Positions 26,350 to 35,342 of a stretch of 64,000 nucleotides of DNA are shown piece by piece. Source of the stretch: Pelomicrobium sp036803785. GTDB lineage: Bacteria; Pseudomonadota; Gammaproteobacteria; Burkholderiales; UBA6910. Each line of letters begins with the position of its first letter. Position 1 is the stretch's first letter. The stretch spans positions 1 to 64,000 of the forward strand of contig NZ_DAIRTR010000002.1 in assembly GCF_036803785.1 (NCBI RefSeq), given 5' to 3'. The notes beneath the pieces were generated by a model. That model was given only the letters and a program-made list of their open reading frames with translations. It did not search any database and was not told where the DNA came from. A program made the translations under genes and the position numbers.

Positions 26350-27399
26350 CTCCCACTTTTTTGCAGTCCGCTGTACGAGGCCTCAATAGCCAACAAAACA
26401 AAGACTTGAGGCGTCATCACATCCTGCCGTGAAGCATAAAACTCCTGCCCAGCCCTCTTGGGGCGTTTGTTCTCTACGCCCAATTCACGCTAAGGATCAC
26501 GCTCGGGGAGGCGCCATAGGGTAACTTTGCGCACAAGAGGGGGAATGCATGGGCGCGCGAAGGTGCGGCGAAGCAGGGCGGGGGGCTCGGGCACGTTCGG
26601 CACCAAGCCCGAGGTGATCCCTTGACGGCGTGGGTCTAGGCGGAGCTTGCCGTGCTCGAATGGTGCGAGCTACACCTGGACGAGCGCTATGTCGTGGCGG
26701 CGGGCGAAGCTCTCAGGGCTGGCAAGACGCGGGCCGACGGGGCGGTTGCCCAAGCCTAGGGGCGATCCGAAGCCCGCCCGCTGCGCTAGGCAGGGTCTGA
26801 ATAAGTAACCGAACTTTATGATGCACCACGGTCACCGCGGCGTGTTCCTTTTCTGCCCGATGCCCGAATCTGGCGGTTTACCGTGTTTTTGGTTGTCTTG
26901 CTGGATGCGTTTCGTTTGATCGTCTTGTGGACAGGAGGTTACGTCCCGTGGAGCAGAAGCCGATGTCTGGCATGATTAGAGAGTGGCGAGAGCAAGCCGC
27001 GCGAAAGCCCGTGCGGTGTCGTCTCGACAGAGAGCAGGGCTCGTTCAGAGTTTCCCTAGGGACGCGCAGAGGTTGCCAGCCATGACGCATCGTTGCTTGG
27101 ACTGTTGAGCTTCGCGCTCAGGGGATGGGCTTCCAAGCCATCGAGCGGGCGAAAGGGGACTCGACGTCGGCTACAGTCCTGGAAGGACTAGCAAGAGATT
27201 GAGGCAGGCAAACGTCCAGTCTATGCTGCCCGCCCGCAGCGCAGGGGTACCTGCTGGTAATGAACCGACATTCCACCTTGCGGTTTTTGCGCGCCAACGT
27301 AAGAAGAAGTCCCGACGTGGCGCTTCCTGGGAGGCGCTGCGCTATGCTTGCCCGGCTGGAGATTGGAGATCGACGCTTGTCGCGTCCAAAGTCGTTCTC
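26350..27399. other. 1.05-kb stretch after the tRNA without a recognised gene
   Basis: Only short, unsupported frames occur. No integrase, attachment-site repeat of the tRNA 3' end, or insertion-sequence end was seen. The DNA separates the degenerate island from the metal operon. Confidence 0.45.
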
Positions 27400-28095
27400 T
27401 TAAAGTGCAAGAGCCGGCACGATCATCCAATAGGCGTTGAGCATGTAGAGGCCTGCGGCGATCAAGAGTACGCCTCCGGCAATTTCGAAGGCCTTCTGAT
27501 GAATACTCAACGTTTTTAGGCTTTCCAGCCATCCTACCGCGCACGCGCCGAGAATGATGGGCACCGCGCGGCCAAGGGCGAACGCGAGCAACAGGACCGC
27601 GCCGAACCAGGCTGAGCCGATGCCGGCGGCGATCCCGAGCAGAATGACCAGCGCCGGTGTGCAGAACGGGCAGATCGCCACCGAAAACGGCGCGCCGAGG
27701 GCGAACGCGCCCCAGGCGGTGGCCGCTCGCTTCGCCCGCAGGCTGATGGTTGGCAGCGGTAGTCTCAGCCAGCCGGGCCAAAGCAGCCCCAGCAGGATCA
27801 AGAGCGGTCCGAGCACGAGGCCCCATTCCCGCCCCATGAGGCGCTGCAGGCCGCCGCCACCGAGACCGGCGGCTAGCCCGAGCGCGAGGTGGGTAGCGAG
27901 CATGCCGAGGATGAACATGCCGCCGTACGCGACCGCCTGACCCGGCGCCCGCGCCTTGGTGACATAGGCCAGAGACACAGGAATGGCGGCCAGGGCCACC
28001 GGGTTGAAGCTGAACAGGAAGCCGATCACGAACCCCGCCGCGAGAGAGGCGAGATTCGCCTGTTCCAGGGTCTGCCGCAGGCTTTCGACATCCAT
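27400..28095 (-). CDS. CcdA/DsbD-family membrane thiol-electron transporter
   Basis: A 231-residue membrane protein with six or more membrane segments. It has the CcdA-family features SFNPVALAAIPVSLAYV in the first helix and PFSVAICPFCTPALVILLG, whose cysteine pair sits in a membrane helix and would pass electrons across the membrane. Family members take electrons from cytoplasmic thioredoxin and reduce periplasmic thiol proteins. It is the last gene of the metal operon. Its start overlaps the stop of the thioredoxin-like gene (TGATG), so the two are probably partners: a redox carrier and its membrane relay. Confidence 0.85.
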   Translation of the reverse strand: MDVESLRQTLEQANLASLAAGFVIGFLFSFNPVALAAIPVSLAYVTKARAPGQAVAYGGMFILGMLATHLALGLAAGLGGGGLQRLMGREWGLVLGPLLILLGLLWPGWLRLPLPTISLRAKRAATAWGAFALGAPFSVAICPFCTPALVILLGIAAGIGSAWFGAVLLLAFALGRAVPIILGACAVGWLESLKTLSIHQKAFEIAGGVLLIAAGLYMLNAYWMIVPALAL

Positions 28096-28355
28096 CAATG
28101 CGCTCCCGCGAGCCGCCGCATGAGTTCCTGGCGCAGGCGCTCGGCCCCGGGCAGGGTGGGGAACACCAGCTCGCCGTCGATGGCGATGGCAGGCAGGCTC
28201 AGTACACCCAGGTCCACCGCGTAATCCAGCTCGTCCAGGATATTTACTTCGCGCCAGCGCACCGCGCTCAAGCTCTCGGCGACCGCCCTCAGCGCCTCGC
28301 GCGCCTGGGCGCATTTGCCGCAACCCGGTGTCGAGAAGATCTCCACGAGGATCAT
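28095..28355 (-). CDS. Thioredoxin/glutaredoxin-like small protein
   Basis: An 86-residue protein with a thioredoxin fold: strand ILVEIFSTPGCGKCAQ with the active-site pair CGKC, a helix, the strand VRWREVNILDE, and the cis-proline region VLSLPAIAIDGE. It has no signal peptide, so it is cytoplasmic. The ATG overlaps the end of the merR-family gene and the stop overlaps the CcdA-like gene. Such small proteins often accompany CcdA and MerR in mercury- or arsenic-type clusters and probably hand electrons to the membrane partner. Confidence 0.82.
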   Translation of the reverse strand: MILVEIFSTPGCGKCAQAREALRAVAESLSAVRWREVNILDELDYAVDLGVLSLPAIAIDGELVFPTLPGAERLRQELMRRLAGAH

Positions 28356-28831
28356 GGCGTCTTCGCTTTCCCGGCTTCGGGCCGGCGCGGCGTGCTGGCA
28401 TCGAGGGCGGCGAGGATGGGACAGGCGTCCAAGGGCAACTGCCCGCCGTCGCAGCGCGCGATCAACTCGCTCAGGGCCTGCGACATTGCCTGCAGCGTCC
28501 TGATCTTGTTTTCGATGAGCAGCTTCTTGTGCACCGCGACGCTCCTCACGTCGGTGCAGCAGGCATCTTCGGCGGCACGCAGCGTGAGCAGCTCGCGCAC
28601 TTCGGCGAGCGAGAAGCCGCAATCCTGGGCGCGCTTGATGAAGTGGAGTCGCCGCACCGTATCGCCGCCATAGAGGCGATAGCCCGCCGCGCTCTTGCGA
28701 ACTGGCGCGAGCAGGCCCTCTTTCTCGTAGAAGCGCACCGTGTCAGCGCTGACCGTCGCCAGCCGGGCCACTTTGCCGACGGTGAGGAGATCCGCCGACG
28801 CGTCGAGTTCGGAGGGGAGTTCCGGTTTCAT
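28352..28831 (-). CDS. MerR-family metal-responsive regulator
   Basis: A 159-residue MerR-type activator. The N-terminal winged helix begins LTVGKVARLATVSADTVRFYEKEGLL and the helix YRLYGGDTVRRLHFIKRAQDCGF follows. The dimerisation helix is in the middle, and the C-terminal metal-binding region has cysteines in DACCTD and in CDGGQLPLDACPIL. The Cys arrangement resembles zinc/cadmium/lead-type regulators more than the three-Cys mercury site, but the metal cannot be fixed. Four-base overlaps link it to both neighbours. A promoter of the type MerR proteins control (20-bp spacer) lies at the operon head, 3.2 kb upstream. Confidence 0.88.
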   Translation of the reverse strand: MKPELPSELDASADLLTVGKVARLATVSADTVRFYEKEGLLAPVRKSAAGYRLYGGDTVRRLHFIKRAQDCGFSLAEVRELLTLRAAEDACCTDVRSVAVHKKLLIENKIRTLQAMSQALSELIARCDGGQLPLDACPILAALDASTPRRPEAGKAKTP

Positions 28832-29163
28832 GGCTTCGCTGCCTTCACGTCGATCGAGCGGGCCGTCTTTCCAGGCTTGTCCGCGGCGAGGATCACGCTG
28901 ACCGCCTTGCCCCTCAGGGTCGGAAGGTAGACGTATTTACCGCCCTGCCGGATCGGTGTGCCGAGCGGGACGTCGATTTCGATCTGACTCGCCGTTGTCT
29001 CTAGCTTCAAGCTGCCGGCGCAGCTGCCCGGCTTGAAGTCGCAGTGGGTCAGCTTGGTACCCACCGCCTTGCCTTCGAGCGCCTCCTGCGCGAATCCCGG
29101 CCCGAGGGCAATCACCAGGAGCAGCGCCAATATAACGCTCCCGACTACATCAAATTTAGACAT
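28828..29163 (-). CDS. Small secreted protein of the metal operon, unknown function
   Basis: A 111-residue protein with a signal peptide (SVILALLLVIALGPGFAQ) and a mature part of about 85 residues rich in beta structure, with two cysteines (HCDFKPGSC) that could form a disulfide or bind a metal. No known family was recognised. It overlaps the regulator gene by four bases downstream and the permease relic by 19 bases upstream. A periplasmic metal-binding or redox partner role is plausible from context only. Confidence 0.6.
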   Translation of the reverse strand: MSKFDVVGSVILALLLVIALGPGFAQEALEGKAVGTKLTHCDFKPGSCAGSLKLETTASQIEIDVPLGTPIRQGGKYVYLPTLRGKAVSVILAADKPGKTARSIDVKAAKP

Positions 29164-29354
29164 GGCTCGTCCCTCCTGAGATCGTTCGCGAGGCGGCCGT
29201 CCGCCAGATGCAGAAGGCGATCAGCGCGGGCGGCCAGCGCCGCCTGAACCAGCAGGGCGAGCAGGCTGATGACCAGGGCGAGCAACGCGATCACGACCAC
29301 GGCCCGCGCCCGGTGGCGAAACGGATTGCGCATGCCCCGCAACACCGCGCCCAT
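29145..29354 (-). pseudogene. N-terminal stub of an FtsX/MacB-like permease
   Basis: A 69-codon frame starts 3 bp after the ATPase stop. It has the opening of an ABC-type permease: a short basic segment (RNPFRHRARAV), one long hydrophobic helix (VVIALLALVISLLALLVQAALAARA), and then unrelated sequence to the stop. The rest of such a permease (about 380 residues) is missing, so this is probably a truncated gene fused to the next gene's upstream region by a deletion. It could instead be a real small membrane protein. Confidence 0.45.
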
Positions 29355-29356
29355 CG

Positions 29357-31813
29357 CTACCTCGCGGCGGCCGTGGCGGGGCGCGCGGAAACACCGCGAC
29401 CGACGCTCACCACCGCGTCGAAGAACAGACGCGGCCGGCCCCATAGGGAATTGAAGAAGATGCTGGTGACGGAAACGGCCATTGCAGCCATCGCCCACAC
29501 CGGGTAGAGCAGCCCGGTGGCCGCCAGCGGGATACCGACGCCGTTGAAGAGGAAGGCGAGCGCCACGTTCTGCAACAGCTTGCGGTAGCTCCAGCGGCTC
29601 ACTTCCCGCGCCGTGACGACCGCGTCGAGGCGGTTATTGAGGATCACCACGTCGGCCGAGTCGATGGCGATGTCGGTGCCGCCGCCCATGGCCAGTCCCA
29701 CGTCGGCCTGCATGAGCGCGGGGGCGTCGTTGATGCCGTCGCCCACCATGGCGACTTTGCCCCGCCGTTGCAATTGGCGCAAGAGTTCGGCTTTCTCCCC
29801 GGGAAGCAGGCCCGCATGCACTTGCTCGATGCCCACCTCTTTGGCCACACGCCGAGCGGCCCGCTCGTTGTCGCCGGTCACAAGCACGCTCGTCACACCC
29901 GCGCGGGCGAGTGCCGCGACGGCGGCGCGCGCTTCCGTCCGCACCCGGTCGCCCAGGGCGAGCAGGCCCAGCAGTTTGCCGCTTTTCGCCACCCCCACCA
30001 CCGTGCGGCCAGCGGCTTCCAGCTTCGCGACGCGTGCCTCGACCGGGCCGAGCGGGAGGCCGCGCTCGGCCAGGAAGCGGGGATTGCCCACCAGGAGCTC
30101 TTCGCCGTCCAGCCGGGCGATGACGCCGTGGCCCGCCACTGCCTCGAAGTGCGTGACCTGCGGCAACGCGAGCCCGCGGGCGAAAGCGGCGTCCACGATC
30201 GCCCCGGCCAGCGGATGCTCCGAGGCGGCTTCCGCGGCCGCCGCTAGGGCCAGGAGAGCCGCTTCGTCGCTTGCCACCGCTTCGATCTCTTGCAGCACCG
30301 GGCGGCCTTCGGTCAGCGTGCCGGTCTTGTCGAACACCACCGTGCGCGTAAGGCGCAAGGTTTGGAAGGCTTCGCCGGTGCGCATCAGGATGCCCTGCTC
30401 GGCCGCCTCCCCCGCGCCTCTTACGATCGAGAGCGGCGCCGAGATGCCCACCGCGCACGGGTAGCCCATCACCAGCACCGACAGCGCCGCGAACACCGCG
30501 CGCTCCAGCCCGCCGCCGAACCCGAGGAGGGGCGCGGCCACGCCCCAGACCAGGCCGGCCAGGATCGCCGCCGCGACCACCGCAGGCGCATAGACGCGGA
30601 GCACCCGGTCCACCAGGTGCATGACACCCGGCTTGAGCGCCCGCGCGTCCTCCACCTCGCGCGCCACCCGGGCGAGGAAGCTCTCCTCGCCGACCCGGGT
30701 CACCCGCACCAGCAGCGTGCCCAGCCCGTTGATCGAGCCGCCGATCACCGCATCGCCCATGCTGCGCTCCACCGGGATCGGTTCCCCGGTCACCAGCGAC
30801 AGGTCCACCGCCGAGTGACCCTCCATCACCGTGCCGTCCACCGGGATGCGCTCGCCGGGGCGGATACGCACGAAATCGCCCACTCGCACCGCCTTGATCG
30901 GCAGCTCGGTCTCGGCCCCGTCGCGCACCACGCGGGCGGTGTCCGGCTGCAGATCGAGCAGGCGCTTGACCGCCTGGGAGCTGCGGGTCTTCACGATCAG
31001 CGACAGCCACTCGGAGAACAGGTGGTAGGTGGAGACCATCACCGCCACGGCGAAAAAGGGTGCAGTGGGATAGCCCGGCCGGTCGATCACCAGCCCGATC
31101 GCGCCGCCGGCCAGCCCGGCGAAGGCGCCGAAGGCGAGCAGCACGTGCTGGTTGAGGATGCCCCGGCGCAGGGATTGGCCGGCCATGACCATGATGTGGC
31201 GAGCGCAGCCGAACACGGTGGCGAGCGCCAGCGCGGCGACGATCACCGGGATGCCGCCGCCCAATACGCCCGACTGGCGGGCAGCGGCAAGGGCGAAGAC
31301 CACCCCGGCGAGGGCGGCCGCCGTGCCGAGCGCGACGCGGCTGCCCCGCGACGACAGGGTGAGGGCGACGAAGGCGATCAGGCTCGCCGTCGCCGTGCCC
31401 GCGATGGCCACGGACCAGGGGTTTCCCCAGTCTGCGATGAGGGCGATGGCGGCGAGGCTCAGCATCACGGCGAGGACGAAGCGCCGCCCCTCCCGCACCA
31501 AGTCGGCTTCCTCCTCCTCGAAGGCACGGAGCTTGCGCGGGTCGTGAATGGTGTAGCCGATGTCGCGCAGGGTCTGCAAGACGGCTTGGGGCGCGATCTG
31601 CTGCGGATCGTATTCCACCAGCGCCTGCTCATGGGTGAGGCTGACGGCGATCTTCTCCACGCCGGGCAACCGACCCAGCGCCCGCTCGATGGTGCCGGTG
31701 CAGAGCGAGCAGTGCAGCCCGCCGATGCGCGCCCGGATGCGCGCGCGGCCAGGCCGGGCGGCCGGCTCCTCGCTCCAGAGCTTCAATGCTTCGGGGGTCG
31801 TGGCATGGCTCAC
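29357..31813 (-). CDS. P1B-type heavy-metal-transporting ATPase
   Basis: An 818-residue metal-exporting P-type ATPase. An N-terminal HMA domain has the CxxC pair C35/C38 (HCSLC). Two early membrane pairs come before the actuator domain (SLVTGEPIPVE, TGE at 342-344), then the ion-channel helix with GYPCAVGISAP (451-453), the phosphorylation motif DKTGT with D495, the SEHPLAG nucleotide-binding motif and GDGINDAP. The channel motif is Y-P-C, not the usual C-P-C or C-P-H, so its metal is not obvious. The GTG start overlaps the chaperone gene by four bases (GTGA), which supports it over longer frames. Confidence 0.92.
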   Translation of the reverse strand: MSHATTPEALKLWSEEPAARPGRARIRARIGGLHCSLCTGTIERALGRLPGVEKIAVSLTHEQALVEYDPQQIAPQAVLQTLRDIGYTIHDPRKLRAFEEEEADLVREGRRFVLAVMLSLAAIALIADWGNPWSVAIAGTATASLIAFVALTLSSRGSRVALGTAAALAGVVFALAAARQSGVLGGGIPVIVAALALATVFGCARHIMVMAGQSLRRGILNQHVLLAFGAFAGLAGGAIGLVIDRPGYPTAPFFAVAVMVSTYHLFSEWLSLIVKTRSSQAVKRLLDLQPDTARVVRDGAETELPIKAVRVGDFVRIRPGERIPVDGTVMEGHSAVDLSLVTGEPIPVERSMGDAVIGGSINGLGTLLVRVTRVGEESFLARVAREVEDARALKPGVMHLVDRVLRVYAPAVVAAAILAGLVWGVAAPLLGFGGGLERAVFAALSVLVMGYPCAVGISAPLSIVRGAGEAAEQGILMRTGEAFQTLRLTRTVVFDKTGTLTEGRPVLQEIEAVASDEAALLALAAAAEAASEHPLAGAIVDAAFARGLALPQVTHFEAVAGHGVIARLDGEELLVGNPRFLAERGLPLGPVEARVAKLEAAGRTVVGVAKSGKLLGLLALGDRVRTEARAAVAALARAGVTSVLVTGDNERAARRVAKEVGIEQVHAGLLPGEKAELLRQLQRRGKVAMVGDGINDAPALMQADVGLAMGGGTDIAIDSADVVILNNRLDAVVTAREVSRWSYRKLLQNVALAFLFNGVGIPLAATGLLYPVWAMAAMAVSVTSIFFNSLWGRPRLFFDAVVSVGRGVSARPATAAAR

Positions 31814-32043
31814 GGGGGATCTCCTCGAGGTTGTTCGGCGGCGACTCGATAGCCCGCGCGCTCGATCAGTTCGACCAGCCGCTCGGGCGAGACCTCCCGC
31901 GGATCCAGAAGAAGGCGCGCCCGACCCTCGGGCCAGGACACCTCGACACGGCGCACGCCGGGCAGACGGGCGAGTAGCGCCTGCAGCCTCTGCGCGCAGC
32001 CGCCGCAGTGCATGCCGTCGATCTTCCACGTCATTGTTCGCAT
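31810..32043 (-). CDS. CopZ-like metallochaperone (HMA domain)
   Basis: A 77-residue heavy-metal-associated domain protein: WKIDGMHCGGCAQRLQALLARLPGV with the CxxC metal site, then VEVSWPEGRARLLLD and a final helix ending GYRV. It probably binds Cu(I) or a similar soft metal in the cytoplasm and delivers it to the ATPase encoded immediately downstream with a four-base overlap. It is the first gene of the operon and lies 31 bp after the MerR-type -10 element. Confidence 0.9.
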   Translation of the reverse strand: MRTMTWKIDGMHCGGCAQRLQALLARLPGVRRVEVSWPEGRARLLLDPREVSPERLVELIERAGYRVAAEQPRGDPP

Positions 32044-32074
32044 GGCGCCCTCGGGATCTGCCAGAAGTAATTTA

Positions 32075-32106
32075 ATGCTAGACCTTGAAGTAAGCTCTCA
32101 GGTCAA
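32075..32106 (-). promoter_or_regulatory. MerR-type promoter of the metal operon
   Basis: On the minus strand a -35 TTGACC (32101-32106) and a -10 TAGCAT (32075-32080) are separated by exactly 20 bp. The over-long spacer contains an imperfect dyad (ACCTTGA and TCAGGT on the plus strand). MerR-family activators work on promoters with 19-20-bp spacers by twisting the DNA. The regulator is encoded inside the same operon. Confidence 0.7.
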
Positions 32107-32776
32107 GACCTGCTTGCATGGCGTGGAGGAGGAGTTCATGGGATTCTACGCTCCCGCACCTCTCGAGCAGAACGCCTGCCGCCGCGGGGCGGAGACGTGC
32201 CCGGTGGATGTGACGGCAAGCACGAGGTGTGGTAGAGGAGGCGGTCACCCCCGACCACCAGGCGCCGCTGGGAGAGGAGCGCTGGCTCTTTGCGGTGGCT
32301 AGGACCTGAGCGCGGGAGCGGCTCGTCCTCTCCCACACAACCTGCCGTCTCCCGAGACGGTTTCTGGACGAATCCGCCGCTTCGGAAAATTCCTCTGGAC
32401 CCCTTGCGCACGCCGGGCATCCCGATGCCTTCGACTCAAGGGGTTCTTCTGCCCTTCTGGGCGGACGAAGAGATTCGGACGATTCGCGGCAATGCCCCAC
32501 CAGCCTCGGCGTGGACCGGTGCGCGGCGGATCGGTTAGACTTGCGCCGGCCGGCAGGATGGAGCCGGCGGAAGGAAAGAGCATCCTCAGGCGAGCTTTCC
32601 CCGAGTCCGCCCGGATCACGCAGATTTACTCACGAACAAGATAAGTTTATGATATTATTAAATTTATAGTGCTGGTTCCAGCACCACCAGGTGGTGGCGA
32701 TGAGTGAGCGGGTCGAGGACTGGCGCGACATTTAGCAGCAAATCGGTCGAAAGCGTGCACAGGACAATCTAGAATC
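32107..32776. other. Gap with hairpin-rich sequence before the DUF1178 gene
   Basis: No gene is supported. At 32640-32670 there is an AT-rich stretch (gatattattaaatttatag) likely to include a promoter. It is followed by a perfect GTGCTGG/CCAGCAC hairpin (32669-32684) and an overlapping CACCA/TGGTG repeat up to 32696. Confidence 0.4.
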
Positions 32777-33208
32777 ATGATCGTCTATGATTTGGTCTGC
32801 GTGCTGGGACACCGCTTCGAAGGATGGTTTCCCGGGGCGGAGGCCTTTGCCGTTCAAAAAGAAAAAGGCCTGGTTAGCTGTCCTGTCTGCGGTGACAGCA
32901 ATGTAGAGCGCTTGCCATCGCGTCCCCACATCAACACAAAATCCGGTGATAAGGCAGCCCCCGCCTCGGGGTTTGCGGAAAAGCCTCAGCACCCGGCGGA
33001 GGTACTCAGGGCGGTGCTGAACCGGATTCTTAACCAGTACGAAGACGTGGGGAAGCAATTTCCGGAAGAAGCGCGGCGTATTTATTACGGAGAAGCTCCC
33101 CCGCGCAACATCCGCGGTACCGCCCGACGGGAAGAAGCCGAGGCACTGGCAGAGGAGGGTATACCCGTCGTACAGCTCCCGATTCCCAACCCTGGGGATT
33201 TGCACTGA
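32777..33208 (+). CDS. DUF1178 family protein
   Basis: A 143-residue conserved proteobacterial protein of unknown function. It opens with the family signature MIVYDLVCVLGHRFEGWF and has one CPVC pair (SCPVCGDSNVERLPSRP), which may bind zinc with other residues, followed by a long charged C-terminal helix (YEDVGKQFPEEARRIYYGEA). It is a single-gene unit, convergent with the diguanylate cyclase gene, whose stop lies 13 bp away. Confidence 0.9.
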   Translation: MIVYDLVCVLGHRFEGWFPGAEAFAVQKEKGLVSCPVCGDSNVERLPSRPHINTKSGDKAAPASGFAEKPQHPAEVLRAVLNRILNQYEDVGKQFPEEARRIYYGEAPPRNIRGTARREEAEALAEEGIPVVQLPIPNPGDLH

Positions 33209-33220
33209 GCAAGCTCTGAC

Positions 33221-34831
33221 CTATAGCGCTAGCACGTGGTGGCGACTGCCGCCGGCTTGCTTCGCCTTATACATGGCGGAATCCGCCATACTGAACAGCT
33301 CGTCGAGATTGTTTCCGTGATCAGGGTAGAAGCTGATCCCGATGCTCGGTGTCACTCGTAGCTCGTTCCCCCGATAGGGAATCGGCTCGGAGAGCGCTAG
33401 TATGATCTTGGTGGCCACGGCTTCGGCGTCTTCCACTTTCGACACCCCGGACAGCGCCACGACAAATTCGTCTCCCCCATAGCGGGCAACAGTGTCTTCC
33501 TGCCGCACTAAACCCTTCAATCGGTCGGCGAGGCACTTGAGGACGTAATCCCCAGCCTCGTGGCCATACTGATCGTTCACTTGCTTGAAACCGTCCAGGT
33601 CGATGAACAATACCGCCACCTTGAGGTTGCGCCGGCGTGCCTGCACCTGCTTGACTGCCACTCGCTCGTAAAGCAGCACGCGGTTCGGCAATCCGGTGAG
33701 CTGGTCATGGTAGGCCTTATGGGTGATTTCTGCCTCCCGCAAGCGCCGATCGGTCACGTCTTGCACTAGAGATGCGACTCCCACCATCCGTCCTTCATAG
33801 TCCATGAGAGGCGTGTTGTACCACTCGCACAAAATCTGTCGCCCGTCCTTGGCAATGTTTTCCTGTTCTACCCGATCGCCGCCAGTCCGATAAACAAGAC
33901 TCTTCCACAAAGCGCTCATCTGCTGCTGGGCCTCTGGGGTACCGATCACGAGCTCCTGTAAAGGGCGACCAAGCGCTTCCTGCTCGGAATAGCCGAAAAT
34001 CCTGGTGGCCGAAGGGTTCCAGGTAACTACACGGAAGTGCTCGTCCCATTCGATGACTGCCAAGGGAGAGTTCAAGACGTGCAGCATGAGGCGCTGTTTG
34101 TCTTGCCGTTCCGCTTCTTCAGCGCGCCGGCGCTCAATGATTTCCCGTTGCAATTGCCGATTCGTTTGCTCGGCCTGCCGGTGAGCTTCCGTGAGCTGGT
34201 GGACGAGCTCGTCGCACTGGTACTTGAGCCAGAGGCTCTCCACCAGCGTCCGGTGGGATTGGTATCCAAACGCGAGGAGCGCGGCCAGGTAGACCAAGAC
34301 GAGGAGTCCCAAAGATGCGAATACTTCTCCACCAAGCAGCAGGAGGGTGGTCGCCAAGGGTGCTACTGCGCCTGCCAGATAGGCGGCGTAAGCGGGATAG
34401 ACCGGGCAAGCCGGAACCAAAGCGCCTGCGGACATGCCCGCGATCGTGCAGATCACGAGCACTTGATGAAGCGGATTGGAAACCGGGAACAGGGCACTGC
34501 CCAAGGCCCCCCAGCATAGCCCGATGATTCCCATGACTACCACGATCCGACGCTCCCACCGGCCGATTCCTGCGGGACTGGGCCGAGTCCGGTCGAAGGC
34601 GACCATGAGGGAGGTGCGGAGGGCAAAAGCCAATGCCAAGGCGGCGAACCAAGCGAGCAAGGCGCTCTGCGGCAGATCGCCCCAGAGCACATAGACCACC
34701 AGCGCTGCGTTGAGCAAACTTACCAGTGTCGCCAACGGCGTCGTGCGGAGTAACAACCCGACGCGATCGACGGTAACCCGATCGCGGATCAGATTCGTTG
34801 GCAGCTTTCGGTTATTAAGCATCGAAGTCAT
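33221..34831 (-). CDS. Membrane diguanylate cyclase with PAS domain
   Basis: A 536-residue protein that would make cyclic di-GMP from two GTP. Residues 25-190 form about six membrane segments, an unassigned sensory module. A coiled coil follows (residues 205-245), then a PAS domain (about 250-370, with WNPSATRIFGYSEQEALGRPL) and a GGDEF domain (375-536). The catalytic motif YGGDEF is intact, and an inhibitory RxxD site (RQED) sits five residues before it, so product feedback is expected. No EAL domain is present. The gene is alone on its strand, with an AT-rich upstream region. Confidence 0.92.
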   Translation of the reverse strand: MTSMLNNRKLPTNLIRDRVTVDRVGLLLRTTPLATLVSLLNAALVVYVLWGDLPQSALLAWFAALALAFALRTSLMVAFDRTRPSPAGIGRWERRIVVVMGIIGLCWGALGSALFPVSNPLHQVLVICTIAGMSAGALVPACPVYPAYAAYLAGAVAPLATTLLLLGGEVFASLGLLVLVYLAALLAFGYQSHRTLVESLWLKYQCDELVHQLTEAHRQAEQTNRQLQREIIERRRAEEAERQDKQRLMLHVLNSPLAVIEWDEHFRVVTWNPSATRIFGYSEQEALGRPLQELVIGTPEAQQQMSALWKSLVYRTGGDRVEQENIAKDGRQILCEWYNTPLMDYEGRMVGVASLVQDVTDRRLREAEITHKAYHDQLTGLPNRVLLYERVAVKQVQARRRNLKVAVLFIDLDGFKQVNDQYGHEAGDYVLKCLADRLKGLVRQEDTVARYGGDEFVVALSGVSKVEDAEAVATKIILALSEPIPYRGNELRVTPSIGISFYPDHGNNLDELFSMADSAMYKAKQAGGSRHHVLAL

Positions 34832-35342
34832 TTTGTGGTTGATGGTTGGAATCGGGCGACACTACCCGCAGGGCCAGCCTTTCTCCAAAGGGGCAGTTTC
34901 CGTGCCAGTTACCGTAAAGCATCATTGGCTATAAAATAATGCGTATAATGTATATTATGTAAAATATCATCTGGAGGTGTTACCTCCGACCCTCCTTTGG
35001 GGGCCAGGATGATAGGGGTGGTTCGATGGTTAAAAGAGCTGCCCGGCTACGATACGCGGGACGATTTCACAGACTTCCGACTTTGTATCAGACGTTTTCG
35101 TTTTCAGGACCAACGAGCGGGCCGGTGTTGCCGTAAAGACGGCCTAACGTTGGGAATCCGAACAAATCGACAGCCCCGAAATTCCCTGCTCTTCCCCCTC
35201 CTCGCGTTTTCGCCACTGAAGCGCCTTTGAGGACGACAGGCTGGCTCACATGCTTTTGCGCGTGGGGGGCATCCATACGGGGGAATCAGGCTAGGCCAAG
35301 ATGGCCTCGCCCGCGAGAACAGCCGACGGCCCGTGGGGTTGA
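34832..35342. other. Non-coding gap with stem-loop
   Basis: 511 bp without a gene. It contains an AT-rich block (34930-34970) and a perfect hairpin GGAGGT-gtt-ACCTCC at 34974-34988. The rest shows nothing recognisable. Confidence 0.4.

Noticed and set aside
30290..31852. 520-codon plus-strand frame opposite the P-type ATPase
   Set aside because: Composition is extremely rich in His, Arg, Gly and Ala, as expected for the complement of a GC-rich gene; the ATPase on the minus strand has every motif.
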